From: Endomicrobium sp.
GTDB taxonomy: Bacteria; Elusimicrobiota; Endomicrobiia; Endomicrobiales; Endomicrobiaceae
DNA length: 7,528 nt
Direction: 5' to 3'
NCBI GenBank assembly: GCA_031273645.1
Contig: JAISRM010000066.1
Coordinates: forward strand, 1 to 7,528
Below, piece after piece: positions 1-5,137 of the stretch. Each line of letters starts with the position of its first letter. Position 1 is the stretch's first letter. Below the pieces are notes generated by a model, which saw only the letters and a program-made list of their open reading frames with translations, had not been told where the DNA came from and made no database searches. The position numbers were made by a program, and so were the translations under genes.

Positions 1-2
1 CG

Positions 3-230
3 ATATATCATCAAAGCCGAGACAGCATAGAAGCGCATTTAACGGTATGTTTTGCGGCATTAGCGATATGCAGATACATACAAGACAGAACAAAGCTTAG
101 CATTAAAAAATTTGTGCAAAGGCTTGAAGTCTTGAGGACAGGAATTATTCAAATTGGAGACAAAGAATATATAGCAGAACCAGAAATTGATAGTGATACA
201 AAACAAATAGTAAATTTATTAAGATTTTAA
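3..230 (+). CDS. C-terminal fragment of a DDE insertion-sequence transposase (IS4/IS1634-like), cut by the window edge
   Basis: The frame is open from the window edge to a TAA at 228-230 and gives 75 residues beginning IYHQSRDSIEAHLTVCFAAL. The pattern 'IYH..RDSIEAHL..CFAALA..RYIQ..T.LSIKKFV..L' is the tail I know from DDE transposases of the IS4 superfamily, especially the IS1634/IS1549 type, where it follows the catalytic Glu. The catalytic core lies outside the window, so I cannot say whether the element is intact. The frame has no stop or frameshift in the visible part, so this copy need not be decayed. The right end of the element should lie shortly after 230, but its inverted repeat cannot be recognised without the left end. 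Family assignment rests on remembered resemblance and is less certain than the call 'transposase'. Confidence 0.75.
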   Translation: MYHQSRDSIEAHLTVCFAALAICRYIQDRTKLSIKKFVQRLEVLRTGIIQIGDKEYIAEPEIDSDTKQIVNLLRF

Positions 231-300
231 AGTGGTCACCAAAAGGACAAAGTCAGGTGGAAAGAGATCTATTAATATAGCCTCTATCATTATTTCTTTT

Positions 301-318
301 CAGACTGCGTCTGTTTTT
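301..318 (+). terminator. Possible intrinsic terminator downstream of the transposase
   Basis: A 5-bp stem CAGAC/GTCTG with loop TGC is followed directly by five T residues on the plus strand. It begins 70 bases after the transposase stop. The stem is short, so termination would be weak. The structure belongs to the repeat copy at 301-338. Confidence 0.3.
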
Positions 319-338
319 ATAAAACAGCCGAAGGCTGT
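314..338 (-). terminator. Possible intrinsic terminator downstream of rlmB
   Basis: Read on the minus strand, a 6-bp GC-rich stem ACAGCC/GGCTGT with loop TTC is followed by TTTATAAAAA. It starts 76 bases beyond the rlmB stop codon and is the best terminator candidate for the cysS-rlmB unit. The T run is short and broken by an A, so efficiency is uncertain. Confidence 0.45.
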
Positions 339-355
339 CCCATTTTCATGATGAC
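339..355. repeat. Degenerate dRS3-like palindrome remnant
   Basis: On the minus strand this reads GTCATCATGAAAATGGG. It matches the start of the intact units at 2766-2788 and 2947-2969 except that three bases of the left arm are missing. It directly follows the paired-hairpin repeat, so it looks like a decayed piece of the same mosaic family. Confidence 0.5.
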
Positions 356-414
356 AAACCTTGTAAAAACGATAGTTTTTGCTGATACCACGTAGTTTGC
401 TGTGCGCAGGGTTA

Positions 415-1188
415 TTAACTTTTGGGGTTTCTTTGTTTATATAATTCGTGGAGGATTACTGCTGAGGCGCATGATGCGTTTAGTGAAGAAATTGTTTTTT
501 CCTGCGGGATTGAAATTAAAAAATCGCATTTTTGTTTTGTAAGATTTTTAATGCCTGCTCCTTCGCCGCCTATAATTACGACCAACGGGAAAGCAAGCTT
601 TGCTTCCTGCAGAGGCTGTCCGCCATTTTCTGCTCCGGCTATCCAAAACCCTTCTTCTTTTAGCAAATCTACGGCCTGATTTGTGTTTACTACTTTGCAA
701 ATGCGTATGTGTTCAACTGCGCCGGCGGAAGCTTTTGCCGCCGTTTCGTTTACTCCGGCGGCGCGCCATTTGGGTATTATCACGCCGTTTGCTCCAAAAG
801 CCACGCAGTTTCTTATAATTGCGCCCAGGTTATGCGGGTCTTCTATACCGTCTAAAATTATAAGCAAGGGAAACTTTGTTTCTTTTTTTGATAATGATAT
901 TAAATCGGACAGCTCGACGTATTCGGTTGCAGAAACCTCGGCGGCAACGCCCTGCGAATTTTCTCCAAAGCGGTCAAACCTTTCCGGCGGCGCGCTGTGC
1001 AGGGCTATGCCTTTTTCTTTGGCAAGTTTCACTATTTCTTCGACGGCCGTTCCGCGCGCGGTTTGCGCCAGCATTATTTTGTTCACGGTTCTTTTGCCGG
1101 CGCGCAAAAGTTCAAGCACGGGATTTCTTCCGTAAATGATATTTTCCGACGGTTCAAAATGTTTGTTGTCGCGTTGATTGCGGCGCAT
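415..1188 (-). CDS. rlmB: SpoU/TrmH-family 23S rRNA (guanosine-2'-O-)-methyltransferase, RlmB-like
   Basis: The 257-residue product has the full SpoU architecture. Residues about 15-90 form the RNA-binding substrate domain (IIYGRNPVLELLRAG near the start). The SPOUT methyltransferase domain follows, with motif 1 LDGIEDPHNLGAIIRNC (N120 and catalytic-type R126), motif 2 IIGGEGAGI (E209) and motif 3 ISSLNAS (N237). The family methylates the 2'-oxygen of a ribose in structured RNA using S-adenosylmethionine; RlmB acts on G2251 of 23S rRNA. Motif 3 is unusual because the common IPM-x-G before SLN is IPQEKT here. I chose ATG at 1188 rather than TTG at 1194 because AAAGG then lies six bases upstream of the start. 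The gene begins 32 bases after cysS and is very likely co-transcribed with it. A tRNA-specific TrmH paralogue is the alternative. Confidence 0.9.
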   Translation of the reverse strand: MRRNQRDNKHFEPSENIIYGRNPVLELLRAGKRTVNKIMLAQTARGTAVEEIVKLAKEKGIALHSAPPERFDRFGENSQGVAAEVSATEYVELSDLISLSKKETKFPLLIILDGIEDPHNLGAIIRNCVAFGANGVIIPKWRAAGVNETAAKASAGAVEHIRICKVVNTNQAVDLLKEEGFWIAGAENGGQPLQEAKLAFPLVVIIGGEGAGIKNLTKQKCDFLISIPQEKTISSLNASCASAVILHELYKQRNPKS

Positions 1189-1220
1189 TGTCAACCTTTA
1201 GGACGGCAAAAAAACGAATT

Positions 1221-2609
1221 CTATATCTTTTTAGTCAATACAGAAGTTCCGTCCTTATTATCTGTTATATTATATCCGTTTTCATATATAATCTTTCTTA
1301 ATCTGTCGGCTTCTTGCCAGTTTCTCTCTTTCCTTGCGGCGTTTCTCAAATTTAACAAGTCCTGAAGTTCGTTTGAAAGGGTTTTAGCCGGCAAAGTTAC
1401 GCCTAAAGAATCTAAGAGCATATCTTCAAATAGTTTTTTTAACTGCGAAAGCCTTTGAATGTCCGTTTTAAACAGTTCGTTTAAAATTAAGTTCTTAACC
1501 TCGTGCAGATACGCAAGAGCTTTTTCGGAATTAAAATCGTCGTCTAAAACTTCCAAAAAGGTTTCATATAAAGCGGTCAAATCGGCTTGGGTGATTTTGT
1601 CTGAGCTTTCTTTTACTGCAGACGACAGGCGCAAATAGGCGTCGTCTAAGCCTTGCAAAGAATTTTTTGCGGCGTTTAATGCCTCGTCTGAAAAATCCAG
1701 AGGGCTTTTGTAATGCTGCGTAAGCAGGTAATAACGGATTATGCGCGGATCGTATTTTTCAAAAATGTCTTTAAGAGTAAAAAAGTTGCCAAGCGACTTG
1801 GACATTTTCTCTTTATTGACCGTAACAAAACCGTTGTGTATCCAATAATTTACGAATTTTTTTCCGGTCGCGGCTTGGCTTTGCGCTATTTCGTTTTCAT
1901 GGTGAGGAAAAATCAAATCCTGTCCGCCGCCGTGAATATCAATGGTGTCTCCAAGAAAAGCCGACGACATTACCGAACATTCAATATGCCAGCCGGGGCG
2001 GCCTTTTCCCCACGGGCTTTCCCACGATATGTCTTGGGGCTGGTCTTCTTTCGTTTTTTTCCACAAAGCAAAATCAAAAGCGTTTTGCTTGTCTTCGTTT
2101 ACGCTAACTCTTGCTCCGGCTTTCATATCTTCAAGGTTTCTTTTGGAAAGTTTTCCGTAATCTTTAAATTTTTCAACGCTGAAATAGACGTCTCCGTCTT
2201 TTGCATACGCATATCCTTTATCCATAAGAGTTTTGATAAACGAAATTATTTCTGGGATCATCTTTGTAACCTGCGGATAGCGGTTCGCCTTTAAAACGTT
2301 TAATTTTTGCGTTTGCGTAAAATAATCTTCGATATAAAGGTTTGCAATGGCGGAAGGAAGGACGCCTTTTTGCGCCGCTCTTTGAATAATTTTATCGTCG
2401 ATGTCTGTAAAATTTTGAATATGCGTTACGCTGTAGCCTCTTTTAAGCAGATGTCTTTTTATCACGTCGAAAACCACGTAAGCGCGGGCATGACCGAGAT
2501 GAACGCTGTCATAAGGCGTTACGCCGCAAACATACATTGAAACTTCTTTTTCTTTTTGCGGTTTAAATTCTTCTTTCTTGTTGGTAAGAGTATTATAAAC
2601 TTTTATCAT
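1221..2609 (-). CDS. cysS: Cysteinyl-tRNA synthetase
   Basis: This class I aminoacyl-tRNA synthetase charges tRNA-Cys in the cytoplasm. Its 462 residues are the normal length. The zinc ligands that select cysteine are present: C28 (YVCGVTPYD), C211 (WHIECSVM), H236 and E240 (FPHHENE). The HIGH signature is HLGH at 37-40, and KMSKS is at 268-272 (KEKMSKSLGNF). The C-terminal domain ends in the usual pattern, with RNAARKERNWQEADRLRK and then a DNKDGTS segment. The ATG at 2609 has AAGGA six bases upstream. It is the first gene of a cysS-rlmB unit with its own promoter. No T-box leader is visible: the predicted leader is only about 60 bases, too short for a T-box with its terminator. Confidence 0.98.
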   Translation of the reverse strand: MIKVYNTLTNKKEEFKPQKEKEVSMYVCGVTPYDSVHLGHARAYVVFDVIKRHLLKRGYSVTHIQNFTDIDDKIIQRAAQKGVLPSAIANLYIEDYFTQTQKLNVLKANRYPQVTKMIPEIISFIKTLMDKGYAYAKDGDVYFSVEKFKDYGKLSKRNLEDMKAGARVSVNEDKQNAFDFALWKKTKEDQPQDISWESPWGKGRPGWHIECSVMSSAFLGDTIDIHGGGQDLIFPHHENEIAQSQAATGKKFVNYWIHNGFVTVNKEKMSKSLGNFFTLKDIFEKYDPRIIRYYLLTQHYKSPLDFSDEALNAAKNSLQGLDDAYLRLSSAVKESSDKITQADLTALYETFLEVLDDDFNSEKALAYLHEVKNLILNELFKTDIQRLSQLKKLFEDMLLDSLGVTLPAKTLSNELQDLLNLRNAARKERNWQEADRLRKIIYENGYNITDNKDGTSVLTKKI

Positions 2610-2654
2610 TTTGATTCCTTATTTTAATTGGGACGGCGGGTTTTAGACGCAATA

Positions 2655-2666
2655 TTTGCGCGCAAA
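2655..2666. promoter_or_regulatory. Perfect 12-bp palindrome in the cysS leader (possible operator)
   Basis: TTTGCGCGCAAA is a perfect inverted repeat. It lies just downstream of the expected start point of the cysS transcript (about 2671), a place where a repressor could act. It contains no obvious known operator. Nothing but its position and symmetry supports a regulatory role, and a 12-bp palindrome can arise by chance. Confidence 0.25.
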
Positions 2667-2677
2667 AAATTTATGCT

Positions 2678-2683
2678 ATTATA
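2678..2683 (-). promoter_or_regulatory. -10 element of the cysS-rlmB promoter
   Basis: The minus strand reads a perfect TATAAT 68 bases before the cysS ATG, giving a leader of about 60 bases. No good -35 box is found 16-18 bases upstream; the hexamer at the 17-base spacing is TGTATC. The first 121-bp repeat starts only 25 bases upstream of the -10, so it abuts and may have altered the -35 region. Confidence 0.55.
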
Positions 2684-2707
2684 CAAAAAAACAAGAAATT
2701 GATACAG

Positions 2708-2828
2708 CAGACTGCGTCTGTTTTATGGGACAGGCTGCGCCTGCTTTGTTAATTCCCGCCGATTTGTCATTCCCATGAAAATGGGAATCCATTTTTAATA
2801 TTAATATAGTTTCTGACATTATTTTTTT
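2708..2828. repeat. 121-bp direct repeat, copy 1
   Basis: This unit recurs exactly 181 bases downstream at 2889-3009 with one mismatch (T at 2792, C at 2973). It contains three hairpins in order: CAGAC-TGC-GTCTG (2708-2720), CAGGC-TGC-GCCTG (2731-2743) and TTCCCAT-GAAA-ATGGGAA (2770-2787). It is clearly non-coding. The near-identity of the copies points to recent duplication or to ongoing homogenisation. Confidence 0.95.
2769..2788. repeat. dRS3-like palindrome ATTCCC-N8-GGGAAT, copy 1
   Basis: The 20-base sequence fits the neisserial dRS3 consensus ATTCCC(N8)GGGAAT, and the usual GTC before and CC after are also present. Similar GTCATTCCC...GGGAATCC elements are scattered between genes in many unrelated bacteria. 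A 7-bp stem with a GAAA loop can form. It lies inside the 121-bp repeat. Confidence 0.7.
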
Positions 2829-2846
2829 TAAAAACGCGATGTATGA

Positions 2847-2867
2847 AGAATTTTTTAACAAACTTGG
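2847..2867. repeat. 21-bp repeat in the spacer, copy 1
   Basis: An AGAATTTTTTA-R-CAAACTTGG sequence lies here and again at 3066-3086, differing at one base (A or G). It shows that the similarity of the tandem units extends beyond the 121-bp core, with insertion of other repeat pieces in the second interval. Confidence 0.7.
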
Positions 2868-2888
2868 ATCCCGCTTTCGCGGCAATGA

Positions 2889-3009
2889 CAGACTGCGTCT
2901 GTTTTATGGGACAGGCTGCGCCTGCTTTGTTAATTCCCGCCGATTTGTCATTCCCATGAAAATGGGAATCCACTTTTAATATTAATATAGTTTCTGACAT
3001 TATTTTTTT
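2889..3009. repeat. 121-bp direct repeat, copy 2
   Basis: The partner of 2708-2828 carries the same three hairpins at 2889-2901, 2912-2924 and 2951-2968. It is followed without a gap by the paired-hairpin repeat at 3010-3047, whose first arm resembles the first hairpin of the 121-bp unit. The region is therefore a mosaic assembled from a few palindromic modules. Confidence 0.95.
2950..2969. repeat. dRS3-like palindrome ATTCCC-N8-GGGAAT, copy 2
   Basis: This is identical to the element at 2769-2788, including the eight central bases ATGAAAAT. It lies inside the second 121-bp repeat. Confidence 0.7.
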
Positions 3010-3047
3010 CAGACTGTGTCTGTTTTTATAAAACAGCCGAAGGCTGT
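3010..3047. repeat. Paired-hairpin repeat, copy 2
   Basis: This copy matches 301-338 at 37 of 38 positions, in the same orientation. Its second palindrome ACAGCC-GAA-GGCTGT is at 3033-3047. On the minus strand that stem followed by TTTATAAAAA could act as a terminator, and would stop transcription arriving from the ispF side before it reaches cysS. Confidence 0.85.
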
Positions 3048-3065
3048 AAACAGACTTTGGCTGAC

Positions 3066-3086
3066 AGAATTTTTTAGCAAACTTGG
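3066..3086. repeat. 21-bp repeat, copy 2, with a degenerate continuation
   Basis: This is the partner of 2847-2867. The bases after it, to about 3112 (gggacataggctgagtctg), resemble the GGGACAGGCTGCGCCTG part of the 121-bp unit with several changes, so a third, decayed unit seems to end here. Confidence 0.6.
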
Positions 3087-3149
3087 GACATAGGCTGAGT
3101 CTGTTTTGTCAAAGTATATATTTTTAGTTGACGGGTAATTAAAAATTCA

Positions 3150-3178
3150 TTGCTTTTTTTATAAAACTAAATTAGTAT
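3150..3178 (+). promoter_or_regulatory. Possible promoter for the leader ORF and YrbL-like gene
   Basis: TTGCTT (3150-3155) and TAGTAT (3173-3178) are separated by 17 bases, with 3 of 6 and 4 of 6 consensus matches. Transcription would start near 3185, just ahead of the GGAGGG at 3192-3197. TTGACG at 3128-3133 is a better -35 hexamer but has no -10 at the right distance. Confidence 0.35.
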
Positions 3179-3199
3179 ATGAAAGAAATTTGGAGGGAA

Positions 3200-3250
3200 A
3201 TGTTTTATGTCAGGCATGGTTTAAAGTACGCTGCCAAGAAAATTGCGTAA
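3200..3250 (+). CDS. 16-residue leader ORF, in frame with the YrbL-like gene
   Basis: ATG at 3200 encodes MFYVRHGLKYAAKKIA and stops at TAA 3248-3250. GGAGGG lies just upstream (3192-3197), the strongest ribosome binding site in this part of the window. It is close to ATG 3200 and better spaced for a second ATG at 3207 in another frame. After the TAA the same frame stays open through 54 bases to the ATG of the YrbL-like gene at 3305. It may be a short leader peptide that couples translation, or the real N-terminus of the kinase-like protein cut off by a nonsense change. Sequence alone does not decide. Confidence 0.35.
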   Translation: MFYVRHGLKYAAKKIA

Positions 3251-3304
3251 AGTTTTTTTGGCGCGCTAAAAATAACAAATGGGCTATATGGCGACAAGAG
3301 GGCT

Positions 3305-3961
3305 ATGGTTTTTTCACAGGAACTTATCACGATCGACGAGAATTTATTTTTGGGACAAGGCGTGCAGCGCAAATGCTATCTGCATCCGCAAAACCACGGA
3401 TTGTGCGTAAAAATTTTAAACTCTCCTCAAAGCAAATCTCAGATTCGCAGAATAAAAAGCGAAATAGATTATTTTAAACTCTTAATCAAGAAAAATATGT
3501 TTTTTGATTTTATAGCGCGCTATTTCGGCGCTGCGGATACTAATTTGGGGCGCGGCCACGTTTTTGAAACGGTAAGAAATTATAACGGACAAATATCCAA
3601 AAGTTTAGATAAGATTTTAGAAGACGAAACTTTCCTTTCAAAAAACTACAATAAAATATTTACGGCTTTAATTGAATTTAAAAATAAACTTTACGATAAT
3701 GCGGTGGTGTTTAGAAATACTTCCGCGCAGAATATACTTTTAAAAGAATTGTCAGGGGGCGCGGTAAAATTTGTTTTGATTGACGATTTAGGCACGGTAA
3801 ATTTTATTGCGTTTGAGTACTATTTTAAGTTTCTTGCAAAAATCAGATTTAAAAGATATTGGGACAGATTTATAACGATGATAGAGACCCATAATAAAAA
3901 GCCGTCCGCATTAAAATTTGCCAAAGATTTAAGAGAAGATTTTATTAAGCATTTTTCTTAA
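3305..3961 (+). CDS. YrbL-family (PhoP regulatory network protein YrbL) kinase-like protein
   Basis: The 218-residue product resembles E. coli YrbL across its length: LGQGVQRKCYLHP (16-28) against LGTGRHRKCYAHP, then CVKIL, the RYFGAADTNLGRGHVFE region, AQNIL and RYWDRFI. It has remnants of the protein-kinase fold: a glycine loop (16-19), K36, E53, N143 in AQNIL and a DFG-like DDLG (160-163). The family is linked to PhoP-regulated and cell-envelope contexts, but its substrate is not established, so I give no reaction. No signal peptide or membrane segment is seen. ATG 3305 is the first start after the upstream in-frame stop, and its AGAGG is only three bases away, a poor spacing. The 3' end overlaps ispF on the other strand by 17 bases. 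It sits alone in reverse orientation between housekeeping genes and may be acquired. Confidence 0.8.
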   Translation: MVFSQELITIDENLFLGQGVQRKCYLHPQNHGLCVKILNSPQSKSQIRRIKSEIDYFKLLIKKNMFFDFIARYFGAADTNLGRGHVFETVRNYNGQISKSLDKILEDETFLSKNYNKIFTALIEFKNKLYDNAVVFRNTSAQNILLKELSGGAVKFVLIDDLGTVNFIAFEYYFKFLAKIRFKRYWDRFITMIETHNKKPSALKFAKDLREDFIKHFS

Positions 3962-4451
3962 GCGCCCCCGCTTGCAGCGCGCCCGCCGACAGCGATACTG
4001 CCGACATCGCCGCTATTCCTTCCCCTCTTCCTATAAAACCCATTTTTTCGTTCGTAGTGGCTTTTATCGCTATTCTTTTTTTTGAAAGTTTAAGAGTTTT
4101 TGAAATATTTTCTTTCATCTGCGGGATGTAGGGATAAATTTTTGGAGTTTCTGCTATTGCCGTTATATCGACATTGTTAATTTTAAAGCCCTGCTTTTTT
4201 AATTCTTTATAAACGGCTTCTAAAAGTTTCAGACTTGAAATATTCTTGTATTTGTCGTCGGTATTAGGGAAAAAATGCCCTATGTCGTTTAATCCGGCGG
4301 CGCCAAGAAGCGCATCCATTAAAGCGTGAAGCAAAACGTCTGCGTCGCTGTGTCCGTCAAGCCCTTTAGGCGCGTCGATTTCAACTCCGCCCAAAATAAG
4401 TTTTCGCCCTTTTTTAAATCTGTGAACGTCGTAGCCCATTCCGATAAACAT
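3945..4451 (-). CDS. ispF: 2-C-methyl-D-erythritol 2,4-cyclodiphosphate synthase
   Basis: IspF cyclises CDP-ME 2-phosphate to 2-C-methyl-D-erythritol 2,4-cyclodiphosphate, releasing CMP, in the MEP pathway to IPP and DMAPP. The metal ligands D8 and H10 (GYDVHRF) and H42 (LLHALMD) are present, as are DIGHFFP (56-62) and the long signature ATTNEKMGFIGRGEGIA (131-147). At 168 residues it is about ten longer than usual; the extra is a tail containing SAGALQAGAL and then KKNA. The tail's last codons overlap the 3' end of the convergent YrbL-like gene. The start ATG lies 2 bases past the ispD stop, with GGCGG as a weak ribosome binding site inside the ispD end, so translation is probably coupled. 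It is the last gene of the operon. Confidence 0.97.
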   Translation of the reverse strand: MFIGMGYDVHRFKKGRKLILGGVEIDAPKGLDGHSDADVLLHALMDALLGAAGLNDIGHFFPNTDDKYKNISSLKLLEAVYKELKKQGFKINNVDITAIAETPKIYPYIPQMKENISKTLKLSKKRIAIKATTNEKMGFIGRGEGIAAMSAVSLSAGALQAGALKKNA

Positions 4452-4453
4452 AA

Positions 4454-5137
4454 TTACCGCCTTTTTATTAAGAAGCCGGCGAGATTAAAGTCGTCTTTTG
4501 TAGTTATTTTAAAATTCGGCGACGAAGTTTCAACTGCAGAAACTTTTACGCCCGAATTTTCTATAAGCATTGAATCGTCCGTAGTTATTGAGGATATTTT
4601 TTTGCAATAAGCCTTAAATAAAATCGGCGCTGAAAAAATTTGAGGAGTCTGTACATTATATAAAACGCTTCTGTCTAAAGTGTTTAGAACAAGTCCGTTT
4701 TTAACTGTTTTTACAGTGTCTTTGGTTTTTTCAACGGCTATCGCCGCTTTGCTGCGCGCGGCCGTTTTTAAAACCGCCATAATGTCTTTTTTGCTTATCA
4801 AAGGCCTTGCCGCGTCGTGAACGGCTATCAAATCGATGTCTTTTTTTGCCAGAAGAAGCCCGTTTTTGACGGAATCAAAGCGTTCTTTTCCGCCTTCTGC
4901 GACTATAAAGCGGGAAGCGTTTTTGCCGGCAAAACGTTTTAAGAGGACGCTGCGCGCAAAACTTACATAGTCTTTGGGAACAACTACAATAATTTGCTTA
5001 AAAACTTTCAGCAAAGCAAATGTTTCGACGGAATATAAAAAAACCGGTTTGCCATGCAGCGCTAAAAACTGTTTAGGTTTTTTTGACCCGAAACGTTTGC
5101 CGCAGCCTCCGGCCACTATAATTGCCGCTGCGTTCAT
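4454..5137 (-). CDS. ispD: 2-C-methyl-D-erythritol 4-phosphate cytidylyltransferase
   Basis: IspD joins CTP and MEP to form CDP-ME, two steps before IspF in the same pathway. The 227-residue protein shows the nucleotidyltransferase loop IIVAGGCGKRFG with R15, followed by KKPKQFLALHGKP with K22. It then has VHDAARPL (106-113), R156 and VQTPQIF (162-168), TTDDSMLIE (185-193) and K210 in the NFKITTKDDF segment. These match the catalytic R20, K27, R157 and K213 of the E. coli enzyme. The first loop starts V-A-G rather than the usual A-A-G. The start codon shares one base with the preceding stop (TGATG), and AAAGGGA lies just upstream, so translation is coupled to the PIN-TRAM gene. IspE, the enzyme between IspD and IspF, is not in the window. 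Confidence 0.97.
   Translation of the reverse strand: MNAAAIIVAGGCGKRFGSKKPKQFLALHGKPVFLYSVETFALLKVFKQIIVVVPKDYVSFARSVLLKRFAGKNASRFIVAEGGKERFDSVKNGLLLAKKDIDLIAVHDAARPLISKKDIMAVLKTAARSKAAIAVEKTKDTVKTVKNGLVLNTLDRSVLYNVQTPQIFSAPILFKAYCKKISSITTDDSMLIENSGVKVSAVETSSPNFKITTKDDFNLAGFLIKRR

Larger units (their letters stand above)
301..338. repeat. Paired-hairpin repeat, copy 1
   Basis: Two short palindromes are joined by an AT-rich link: CAGAC-TGC-GTCTG (301-313) and ACAGCC-GAA-GGCTGT (324-338). The 38 bases recur at 3010-3047 with one difference (C at 308, T at 3017). The bases just before are also similar (cattatttctttt against cattattttttt), so the shared unit may be slightly longer. Copy 1 lies between the IS tail and the 3' end of rlmB. 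Confidence 0.85.
2610..3199. other. Gene-free region with divergent promoters and a repeat mosaic
   Basis: No credible gene lies in these 590 bases. Short open frames here translate repeat sequence (for example DSHFHGNDK), a typical artefact of dRS3-like elements. From left to right the region holds the cysS leader and promoter, a 121-bp repeat in two copies, a spacer with a degenerate CCGC-TTTC-GCGG palindrome (2871-2882), a second paired-hairpin repeat, a degenerate third repeat segment to about 3110, and an AT-rich stretch that probably contains the promoter of the plus-strand gene. Confidence 0.8.

Noticed and set aside
365..380. AAAAAC-GATA-GTTTTT inverted repeat as a terminator after rlmB
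   Set aside because: The 6-bp stem is almost all A-T and unlikely to stop transcription. The hairpin at 324-338 is a better candidate.
1713..2294. Long plus-strand open frame inside cysS
   Set aside because: It is a shadow of cysS on the opposite strand. The cysS frame carries every synthetase motif, and the plus-strand peptide resembles nothing.
2610..2700. T-box riboswitch controlling cysS
   Set aside because: The leader is about 60 bases, and I see neither a T-box core sequence nor a terminator ahead of the gene.
2679..3000. Two overlapping minus-strand frames with near-identical peptides containing DSHFHGNDKSAGINKAG
   Set aside because: They are translations of the 121-bp non-coding repeat. 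The peptide similarity follows the DNA repeat, and no ribosome binding site or protein-like composition supports them.
2708..3047. Possible CRISPR array
   Set aside because: There are only two 121-bp units with a 60-base spacer plus mosaic pieces. Repeat and spacer lengths are wrong, and no cas gene is present.
3190..3477. A 95-codon plus-strand frame from TTG 3190
   Set aside because: It overlaps the YrbL-like gene in another frame, and its peptide resembles no family. It only borrows the ribosome binding site of the leader ORF.
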